Shown one piece after another: positions 1-5,831 of a stretch of 9,772 nucleotides of DNA. Source of the DNA: Ignavibacteriota bacterium (GTDB lineage: Bacteria; Bacteroidota; Ignavibacteria; UBA10030; SZUA-254). The number at the start of each line of letters is the position of its first letter. The first letter of the stretch is position 1. The notes below the pieces were generated by a model, which searched no databases, was not told the DNA's origin, and was given only the letters and a program-made list of their open reading frames with translations. The DNA lies in assembly GCA_016191715.1 (NCBI GenBank), contig JACPVN010000045.1:1-9772 (forward strand), written 5' to 3'. A program made the position numbers and the translations under genes.

Positions 1-128
1 ACACAATTTTACAGATTTTGAGTATCTCCGCATTTGAGAAAACTCCTATTTTACAAGCACTTACAGCGAGTGACCCTCAAAACCAACCGCTGCTTCACCA
101 TAACCAATTGAATCTCTTTCACTTATAG
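1..128 (+). CDS. IS4-family transposase, C-terminal end (partial)
   Basis: An open frame enters at the window edge (first full codon at 3) and ends at TAG 126-128, giving about 41 residues. The peptide includes LQILSIS, FEKTPILQAL and a final NQLNLFHL. From memory, this pattern (LQILSIS followed by KTP(I/L)xxL, then a short NQL-LF tail) is the extreme C-terminus of the IS4-family DDE transposases common in Bacteroidota and relatives. The catalytic DDE residues would lie upstream, outside the window, so activity cannot be judged. A likely terminal repeat follows directly, which fits a transposase gene that runs almost to the end of its element. The identification rests on a short tail and should be confirmed by a protein search. 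Confidence 0.62.
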   Translation, partial: TILQILSISAFEKTPILQALTASDPQNQPLLHHNQLNLFHL

Positions 129-141
129 TTGGACACTACTG
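1..141 (+). mobile_element. Right end of an IS4-like insertion sequence
   Basis: The transposase tail stops at 128 and is followed at once by TTGGACACTACTG (129-141). This resembles the terminal inverted repeats of IS4-type elements, which often carry a GTCC-type core near the end. The left end and the target-site duplication are not in the window, so the exact boundary (about 139-142) is inferred. The element sits 31-33 bases upstream of a DUF2283 gene that leads into the transketolase half-gene. Confidence 0.48.
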
Positions 142-157
142 TTACAGTTTATGTTTA
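129..157 (+). promoter_or_regulatory. Possible outward promoter at the IS end
   Basis: TTGGAC (129-134) lies inside the presumed terminal repeat and could act as a -35 element. TATGTTTA (150-157) fits the Bacteroidota -7 pattern TAnnTTTG at all but the last base. As a sigma-70 pair (TTGGAC / TATGTT) the spacer is 15 bases, which is short. Insertion sequences often form such hybrid outward promoters. If real, it would drive the DUF2283 and transketolase genes. Confidence 0.25.
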
Positions 158-172
158 TTACGGATATTGGCT

Positions 173-382
173 ATGAAAATTTATTATAACACAACACAGG
201 ACTTACTCCACATTGTTTTTCGAGAGAGTAACCAAGTCCGCAACGAACGATATAACGATGATATCGTTTTCGACGTTGATTCCAACAATAAAATTGTAGG
301 AATGGAAATTCTTGAGGCATCAAATTATTTAGATGCGCGGGATATTAAGGATGTGAAAGTAATCGAAGAGAAAGCAGCTTAA
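173..382 (+). CDS. DUF2283 family small protein
   Basis: A 69-residue protein starting MKIYYNTTQDLLHIVF. It has the layout of the DUF2283 family: an N-terminal beta hairpin with a D-x-L-x-I core, a central acidic D-D-I-V-F-D-V-D-S-N-N-K-I-V-G-M-E-I-L-E segment (the family's typical D..G.vvGiEIl pattern), and a short basic or acidic tail. The ATG at 173 is chosen because it matches the usual family start; an in-frame TTG at 167 would add two residues. A GGA at 162-164 is the only ribosome-binding hint. DUF2283 genes often stand next to DUF4258 genes in toxin-antitoxin-like pairs (known context), but no such partner is visible here; the upstream neighbour is an IS end. The stop at 380-382 is only 3 bases before the transketolase start, in the same frame, so the two are probably translationally coupled. 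Biochemical function is unknown. Confidence 0.8.
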   Translation: MKIYYNTTQDLLHIVFRESNQVRNERYNDDIVFDVDSNNKIVGMEILEASNYLDARDIKDVKVIEEKAA

Positions 383-385
383 GGA

Positions 386-1360
386 ATGTCAAAGTATTCA
401 TCATCAGAAAACAAAGCCACCCGGCAAGGGTTTGGCGAAATGTTAGTTGAGTTGGGAAAAGAAAATCCCAACGTCGTTGTTCTTGGAGTGGATGTTACTC
501 CCTCCGTTAAAACCGATTTATTTCAAAAAGCATTTCCCGACAGATTTTTCAGCGTGGGAATTTCCGAGCAGGACATGATTGGAGTTGCCGCCGGATTTTA
601 TCTTGCAGGAAAAATTCCGTTCACGGCGGCATACGGAGAATTCGCCGCAGGTCGTCCGTTCGACCAAATCAGGCAAACACTTGCGTACAGTGAAATTCCT
701 GTGAAGATTTGTGCGTCGCATTGCGGTATTACCGTCGGGCAGGATGGCGCTACGCACGAATCTCTCGAAGATATTGCACTCATGCGTTCACTTCCCCACA
801 TGGTAGTTGCTTCACCGTGCGATTATCATCAGGCAAGAAAAATGATTCGGGCAAGCGTTGCCTTGCACAATCCCATTTACATCAGAATGTTTCGTGATAA
901 TACTCCTGTGTTCACCAAAGCAGATGACGAGTTTCAATTCGGTAAAGCAGACACACTCATTGACGGAAACGATGTAACAATCATAGCGTGCGGTTTGCAA
1001 GTCTGGGAAGCGATACTTGCGGAAGAAATTCTCGCGGCAGAAGGAATCAGCGTTCGTCTCATCAACATGCACACAATTAAGCCGCTCGATAAAGAAGCAC
1101 TCGTGAAAGCGGCGTCGGAAACAGGAGCGATTGTTACAGCGGAAGACCATCAGATTCAGGGCGGACTTGGAAGTGCGGTTGCTGAAATTTTAGCACAGAC
1201 TATTCCGACACCGCAGGAGTTTGTCGCAGTGAATGATACATTCGGAGAATCCGGTCTGGGGTATGAGTTGATGAAGAAATATGGAATTGATAGTGGATCT
1301 ATTGTTAAAGCAACACGAAAAGTTTTGGAACGTAAACGGAGACGTGACGGTTTTAAGTGA
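386..1360 (+). CDS. Transketolase, C-terminal subunit
   Basis: A 324-aa protein equal to the second half of transketolase. It carries the pyrimidine-binding domain (about residues 8-170) and the transketolase C-terminal domain (about 190-315). Glu61 in GISEQDM is the glutamate that activates the thiamine diphosphate cofactor, and GQDGATHESLEDIA (118-131) is the family signature. DHQIQGGLGSAV (254-265) is typical of the C-domain. In split transketolases this subunit pairs with a separate N-terminal subunit that binds the diphosphate, moving two-carbon units in the non-oxidative pentose phosphate pathway. That N-half gene normally lies immediately upstream but is absent here, replaced by DUF2283 and an IS end. 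A stop codon in frame 6 bases upstream fixes ATG 386 as the first ATG; AAGGA at 381-385 abuts it, which is too close for ideal spacing. Stand-alone DXS is excluded by length. Confidence 0.9.
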   Translation: MSKYSSSENKATRQGFGEMLVELGKENPNVVVLGVDVTPSVKTDLFQKAFPDRFFSVGISEQDMIGVAAGFYLAGKIPFTAAYGEFAAGRPFDQIRQTLAYSEIPVKICASHCGITVGQDGATHESLEDIALMRSLPHMVVASPCDYHQARKMIRASVALHNPIYIRMFRDNTPVFTKADDEFQFGKADTLIDGNDVTIIACGLQVWEAILAEEILAAEGISVRLINMHTIKPLDKEALVKAASETGAIVTAEDHQIQGGLGSAVAEILAQTIPTPQEFVAVNDTFGESGLGYELMKKYGIDSGSIVKATRKVLERKRRRDGFK

Positions 1361-1382
1361 TATAATTTTCAATGAGTGAAGT

Positions 1383-2597
1383 ATGAAAAAAGTTTTTATT
1401 CTTTTACTTGTGATGTTGTTGCCGCTCATCGTTGGCGCGTGGGTTGGTTATTCTTTCGGATTTCAGAAAGGAGAGCAATCGCTTTCCGGAGAAATGCAAA
1501 ACGGCGATGGTCAGCCGGAAGCAATACAAGCGTTGTATCAAACCGGCAATCGTGATAGCATCAATCAGGAAATCTACTCGCAACGACAGAATGCAATTAC
1601 CCGTTCGGTTGCTCATGCAAGTTCGGCAGTTGTGGGAATCAATGTAACGGAAGTGCGGGAGTATCGCTACAATAATCCATGGTCTCAGTTTTTCGGAGAC
1701 GACCCGTTCTTTCGTCAATACTTCGGTCCGAAAACATACAAGCAGGAAATCAAGGGACTTGGTTCCGGATTTATTATTTCTCCCGATGGTTACATCATCA
1801 CGAACGACCATGTAGCCGGAAATGCAAGCAAGATAACTGTGACGCTGACGAGTAAAGAAAAGTATGATGCAGAAATTATCGGCACCGATCCTTCGACTGA
1901 TGTTTGTTTGCTGAAAATTGATGGTCACGATTTGCCGTACTTGCGTTTGGGAAACTCGAATGATGTTATCATCGCTGAGTGGGTGATTGCGCTCGGAAAT
2001 CCATTCGGGTTGTTTGAGATTAGCGACAAGCCGACTGTAACAGTCGGTGTTGTAAGTGCAACCGGAATGAACATCAACGCGGGTGAAGGAAGATATTACC
2101 GTGATATGATTCAAACGGATGCTTCGATAAATTCCGGCAACAGCGGCGGTCCGCTTATTAATTCTGTCGGCGAAGCGATTGGTGTGAACTCGGTGATTTT
2201 CACTCCCAATCAGGGAAGCGTCGGCGTTGGATTTGCCATTCCGATTAACCGAGTGAAGAAAATTGTTGATGAGTTACGCTCGCATGGAAAAGTTGAACGG
2301 AACTTCTGGACTGGTTTGGATATTCAATCGGTTGATGGACGGGTTGCGCGCTATTTCGGATTGGATAAGGCAGAAGGTGTTATCATAAGCGATGTGAAGC
2401 GAAACAGTCCTGCGGCAAAATCCGGTTTCAAGGTTGGCGACATCATTGTAGATATCAATGGCGAACCAATCAAAAATGAAGAAGCGGTGAATAGCATTTT
2501 AAGCGAGGCGCGTGTCGGAGATGTGTGGAAAGTAAAAATCATGCGTGAAAAAGAATTACAGACATTGCAATTGAAGTTGGAACGAAGTCAGCGATGA
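1383..2597 (+). CDS. HtrA/Deg-type serine protease, membrane anchored, one PDZ
   Basis: A 404-aa trypsin-like protease of the HtrA family, a periplasmic quality-control enzyme that cuts misfolded proteins. Residues 4-22 are strongly hydrophobic after two lysines and lack an obvious signal-peptidase site, so they probably act as a membrane anchor. The protease domain spans about 70-295, with a complete triad: His143 (TNDHVAG), Asp173 (STDVCLL) and Ser254 (NSGNSGGPL). One PDZ domain occupies about 305-400. Anchor plus a single PDZ is the DegS-like layout rather than the two-PDZ DegP layout, but family membership alone does not prove a signalling role. The N-terminal part between anchor and protease (about 25-70) is polar, probably a linker. 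It follows the transketolase half by 22 bases and overlaps purB by 4 bases. Its ribosome-binding site (AGTGAAG) is weak. Confidence 0.92.
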   Translation: MKKVFILLLVMLLPLIVGAWVGYSFGFQKGEQSLSGEMQNGDGQPEAIQALYQTGNRDSINQEIYSQRQNAITRSVAHASSAVVGINVTEVREYRYNNPWSQFFGDDPFFRQYFGPKTYKQEIKGLGSGFIISPDGYIITNDHVAGNASKITVTLTSKEKYDAEIIGTDPSTDVCLLKIDGHDLPYLRLGNSNDVIIAEWVIALGNPFGLFEISDKPTVTVGVVSATGMNINAGEGRYYRDMIQTDASINSGNSGGPLINSVGEAIGVNSVIFTPNQGSVGVGFAIPINRVKKIVDELRSHGKVERNFWTGLDIQSVDGRVARYFGLDKAEGVIISDVKRNSPAAKSGFKVGDIIVDINGEPIKNEEAVNSILSEARVGDVWKVKIMREKELQTLQLKLERSQR

Positions 2598-3886
2598 TTG
2601 CACGTTACACTCGAAAGGAAATGGGAGCGATCTGGTCGGAAGAAAATAAATTCCGCATCTGGTTGGAAATTGAATTGCTTGCATGTGAAGCGCAGGCGGA
2701 ACTTGGAGTAATTCCGAAAGAAGCAGTCAAAGCAATTCGGGAGAAGGCGTCGTTTGATGTTGAACGAATTGATGAAATCGAACGGACGGTGAATCATGAT
2801 GTCATTGCATTTCTCACCAATGTCGGAGAATATGTCGGAGCTGAATCGCGCTTTATTCATCTCGGTATGACTTCAAGCGATGTATTAGATACTGCGCTTG
2901 CTGTGCAGATGAAACAGTCAGGCGAACTTTTGTTGAACGATTTGAAAAAACTTTCCGAAATACTCGCCCGCCGTGCAAAAGAATTTAAGTACACAATTAC
3001 GGTTGGAAGAACACATGGCATTCATGCCGAGCCAACAACATTTGGATTGAAACTCGCTCTTTGGTTTGATGAAACAGAGCGGAATATCAAACGCCTTGAA
3101 CACGCAATCGAAGCAGTTTCGTTCGGACAGATTTCCGGCGCAGTGGGAACGTACGAGCATCTTGACCCATTTGTTGAACGATATGTTTGTGAGAAACTCG
3201 GATTGAAACCCGCTCCTATTTCAACACAGATTTTACAACGTGATAATCATGCAGAGTTCCTTACAACGATTGCTTTAATCGGGAGTTCGCTCGAAAAGTT
3301 TGCAATAGAAATCCGTCATCTTCAAAAAACGGAAGTGCTGGAAGCGGAAGAGTATTTTTCCAAAGGACAAAAAGGTTCATCCGCGATGCCGCACAAGCGA
3401 AACCCGATTACCTGTGAACGCGTTGCCGGACTTGCCCGCGTTCTTCGCGGCAATGCACACGCAGCGATGGAAAATATCTCTCTCTGGCATGAACGGGACA
3501 TCACTCATTCCTCGGTCGAGCGCATCGTCGTTCCCGATAGTTGTATTTTGCTTGATTACATGCTTGCACAGTTCACAAAAATTGTGGACAATCTTCTCGT
3601 CTATCCTGAGAACATGCTCAGGAATCTTGAGTTGACGAACGGTTTGATTTTCTCTCAGTCGGTTCTGCTTGCGTTGGCAAAGAAAGGAATGAAGCGGGAA
3701 GATGCGTACGCCGCAGTTCAGAAAGCGGCGATGGATGTTTGGCAGAGTAAAAAGAATTTCAAAGAAGTGTTGAAGGAAGATGAAACAATTCGAGCGGTCG
3801 TAAACGAGCGAGAGTTGGATGAGTTGTTTGATTTGAAGAAATCAATAAAGAATGTTGAGTATATTTTTGAGAGAGTTGGTTTATGA
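2594..3886 (+). CDS. purB: Adenylosuccinate lyase
   Basis: A 430-aa enzyme of the fumarase/aspartase superfamily, close in length to Bacillus-type PurB (about 430 aa). It acts twice in purine synthesis, releasing fumarate from SAICAR and from adenylosuccinate. Visible motifs are the N-terminal RYTRKEMGAIWSEENKF, TSSDVLDT (93-100), the general-acid region GRTHGIHAEP with His141, and the flexible signature loop GSSAMPHKRNP (261-271) that carries the catalytic serine. The order and spacing match full-length enzymes, and no key residue is missing. The ATG overlaps the protease stop in an ATGA, and its own stop overlaps the hicB start in another ATGA. It therefore sits in the middle of a translationally coupled chain, which is unusual company for a housekeeping purine gene. 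Confidence 0.95.
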   Translation: MIARYTRKEMGAIWSEENKFRIWLEIELLACEAQAELGVIPKEAVKAIREKASFDVERIDEIERTVNHDVIAFLTNVGEYVGAESRFIHLGMTSSDVLDTALAVQMKQSGELLLNDLKKLSEILARRAKEFKYTITVGRTHGIHAEPTTFGLKLALWFDETERNIKRLEHAIEAVSFGQISGAVGTYEHLDPFVERYVCEKLGLKPAPISTQILQRDNHAEFLTTIALIGSSLEKFAIEIRHLQKTEVLEAEEYFSKGQKGSSAMPHKRNPITCERVAGLARVLRGNAHAAMENISLWHERDITHSSVERIVVPDSCILLDYMLAQFTKIVDNLLVYPENMLRNLELTNGLIFSQSVLLALAKKGMKREDAYAAVQKAAMDVWQSKKNFKEVLKEDETIRAVVNERELDELFDLKKSIKNVEYIFERVGL

Positions 3887-4107
3887 AAAAAGGAAACGGT
3901 CTTCACAATTTTACACTTGAGTACTGGAAAGATAAAACCTGGTATGTTGGAAGGTTAAAAGAAGTGCCGGGGGTTTTCAGTCAGGGAAAAACACTGACTG
4001 AATTAAAAGAGAATATTCAAGATGCTTATAAAATGATGCTTGAGGAAACCGAATTGTATTTACCGAGTCAAACAGTTCGAACGACGGTTGTCGGTGTTGC
4101 AGTGTGA
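3883..4107 (+). CDS. hicB: HicB-family antitoxin
   Basis: A 74-aa protein with the partial RNase H fold of HicB antitoxins: a first strand (FTLEYWKDKTWYVGRLKE), the conserved turn EVPGVFSQGKTLTELKENI (27-45) and the following helix (DAYKMMLEE). It should bind and neutralise the HicA toxin encoded next. Many HicB proteins add a C-terminal helix-turn-helix or ribbon-helix-helix domain that represses their own promoter. Here the chain ends about 20 residues after the core helix, so no DNA-binding domain is present and autoregulation by this protein is doubtful. The ATG overlaps the purB stop and the stop overlaps the hicA GTG, so the antitoxin is likely made from purB-operon mRNA. The order is antitoxin first, the reverse of the classical hicAB order but known in other genomes. 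Confidence 0.85.
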   Translation: MKKGNGLHNFTLEYWKDKTWYVGRLKEVPGVFSQGKTLTELKENIQDAYKMMLEETELYLPSQTVRTTVVGVAV

Positions 4108-4283
4108 AACGCCGTGAGTTCACCAAGGAGTTAGAAAGACATGGGTGTATTCTCAAGCGACACGGTTCGAGACACGATATTTATTACAATCCGGAATTGC
4201 ATAAGAGCGCACCGGTCCCACGTCATCAGGAACTTGCAGATTCACTCTGCAGACTGATACGTAAACAACTTGGATTAGATTAA
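4104..4283 (+). CDS. hicA: HicA-family mRNA interferase toxin
   Basis: A 59-codon gene starting at GTG 4104, which overlaps the hicB stop as GTGA, and ending at TAA 4281-4283. The product begins MKRREFTKELERHGCILKRH and has the small double-stranded-RNA-binding-like fold of HicA. Family landmarks are the N-terminal helix with KRREF, HGC in the second segment, GSRH with His24 at the position of the catalytic histidine, the strand DIYYNP, and PVPRHQEL followed by the C-terminal helix. HicA toxins cut mRNA and stop translation until neutralised by HicB. The segment DSLCRLIRKQLGLD is somewhat divergent from the usual tlrxIlkqaGl ending but keeps its pattern. The gene is short and has a GTG start, so automated callers may skip it. 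It appears intact. Confidence 0.82.
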   Translation: MKRREFTKELERHGCILKRHGSRHDIYYNPELHKSAPVPRHQELADSLCRLIRKQLGLD

Positions 4284-4310
4284 TCAAAATAGAATCAAAA
4301 AGGAAAAAGT

Positions 4311-5795
4311 ATGACAAAGAACTACCAAAACTTTATTAACGGAAAATGGCAGGATGCCAAATCAGGGAAAACATTTGAAAACAGAAATCCCGCAAACTGG
4401 AGCGAGCTTGTCGGCACGTTTCCGAAATCGGGAAAGGAAGATGTTGAAGATGCGGTGAAAGCCGCGCGAACCGCGTTCGAGAAATGGCGGCTCGTTCCTG
4501 CGCCAAAGCGCGGCGACATTCTCAAGCGAGTCGGCGATATCATGGTCGCACGCAAAGATGAGGTTGCAACGCTCATGACTCGTGAGATGGGAAAAGTTCT
4601 CACCGAAACGCGCGGCGATGTGCAGGAAGGAATTGATACGGCCTATTACGCCGCATCCGAAGGGCGACGGTTGTTCGGACATACAGTTCCTTCTGAGTTG
4701 CCGAACAAATTTAATATGGCGCTTCGCGTTCCGATTGGGGTTGCGGGAATTGTTACGCCGTGGAACTTTCCGATGGCAATTCCGACATGGAAGATTTTTC
4801 CCGCGTTGCTTTGCGGTAACACAGTCGTTTTCAAACCCGCGTCTGATACGCCTGCGACTGCTACGGTGCTGGTAGAAATTTTAATGGAAGCAGGAATTCC
4901 CGAAGGAGTTGTGAATATTGTTCATGGCGGCGGCGGAGAAGTTGGGATGGCAATAGTCAGTCATCCGGAAGTTGACCTTGTAAGTTTCACAGGTTCGACA
5001 GCAATCGGAATAAAGATTTCAGAAGTTGCAAGTCAGACGTTGAAGCGTGTTTCGCTTGAACTCGGCGGGAAGAACGCTCAGATTGTTATGGACGATGCTG
5101 ATTTACATCTTGCACTTGATGGTGTATTGTGGGGTGCGTTCGGAACGACGGGACAACGATGCACGGCGACGAGTCGTTTAATACTTCACGAAAAAATTCA
5201 TGATAAATTTTTATCAATGCTTGTTGAGCGAACAAATAATTTACGGCTTGGCGATGGATTACTTCCGACGTCGGATGTAGGTCCATGTGTGAATGAAGGA
5301 CAACGCAACACGGTGAAGAGTTATGTTGAAATCGGATTGAAGGAAGGCGCGAAACTTGCGGCAGGCGGAGATATCGGACGCGGCGGCGATTTGGACAAAG
5401 GCTGGTTCCATCAACCGACAATCTTTTTCGATGTAACGCCTGAGATGCGGATTGCGAAGGAAGAAATTTTTGGTCCGGTGCTTTCGGTTCTGAAAATCAA
5501 ATCGTTGGAAGAAGGCATCAATGTTTTGAACAATACGATTTACGGTTTGTCATCATCAGTTTATACGAACGATGTGAACGCGGCATTCAGAGCGATTCGG
5601 GATATCAAAGCCGGAATTACGTACATCAACGCGCCAACAATTGGAGCGGAAGCGCACATGCCGTTCGGCGGCGTGAAGCAAACGGGCAACGGTCACCGCG
5701 AAGGCGGCTGGACAGTATTTGAGTTCTTCTCTGAATGGAAGACGGTGTATGTGGATTATAGCGGTGGGTTGCAGAGGGCGCAGATAGACGCGTAA
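4311..5795 (+). CDS. Aldehyde dehydrogenase, possibly 2-aminoadipate-semialdehyde specific
   Basis: A 494-aa NAD(P)-dependent aldehyde dehydrogenase with every catalytic landmark: Asn152 in PWNFP, Lys175 in FKPAS for the cofactor, the FTGST nucleotide loop (226-230), Glu250 in LELGGK, the nucleophile Cys284 in GQRCTATSR, and Glu385 in EEIFGPV. The C-terminal motif NAPTIGAEAHMPFGGVKQTG resembles the alpha-ketoglutarate-semialdehyde/YcbD-like clade more than antiquitin (ALDH7), but substrate cannot be read from sequence. A lysine 6-aminotransferase gene lies about 3.7 kb downstream, and its product, 2-aminoadipate 6-semialdehyde, is a plausible substrate (inference from context). A clear ribosome-binding site, AAAAAGGA at 4297-4304, lies 6 bases before the ATG. 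The gene follows hicA by 27 bases. Confidence 0.9.
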   Translation: MTKNYQNFINGKWQDAKSGKTFENRNPANWSELVGTFPKSGKEDVEDAVKAARTAFEKWRLVPAPKRGDILKRVGDIMVARKDEVATLMTREMGKVLTETRGDVQEGIDTAYYAASEGRRLFGHTVPSELPNKFNMALRVPIGVAGIVTPWNFPMAIPTWKIFPALLCGNTVVFKPASDTPATATVLVEILMEAGIPEGVVNIVHGGGGEVGMAIVSHPEVDLVSFTGSTAIGIKISEVASQTLKRVSLELGGKNAQIVMDDADLHLALDGVLWGAFGTTGQRCTATSRLILHEKIHDKFLSMLVERTNNLRLGDGLLPTSDVGPCVNEGQRNTVKSYVEIGLKEGAKLAAGGDIGRGGDLDKGWFHQPTIFFDVTPEMRIAKEEIFGPVLSVLKIKSLEEGINVLNNTIYGLSSSVYTNDVNAAFRAIRDIKAGITYINAPTIGAEAHMPFGGVKQTGNGHREGGWTVFEFFSEWKTVYVDYSGGLQRAQIDA

Positions 5796-5831
5796 ACAGA
5801 ATTGTAAAAATTATATGCGTATGAAAATTGT

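Noticed and set aside
1361..1366. Perfect TATAAT just after the transketolase stop, 17 bases before the protease ATG.
   Set aside because: No TTGACA-like element lies 16-18 bases upstream (the bases there are GGAGAC-like), so I do not call it a promoter.
1404..2114. A 236-codon open frame on the - strand inside the protease gene.
   Set aside because: It is antisense to a complete HtrA gene with all catalytic motifs, and its translation shows no domain; it is a shadow frame.
4270..4295. TTGGAT and TAGAAT before the aldehyde dehydrogenase as a promoter.
   Set aside because: The spacer is only 14 bases, too short for sigma-70, and the pair overlaps the hicA end; chance is likely.
5802..5831. 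TTGTAA and nearby AT-rich bases as a promoter for the ATPase-DUF3883 gene.
   Set aside because: No -10 element sits at a suitable distance; the nearest TATGAA is only 12 bases away.
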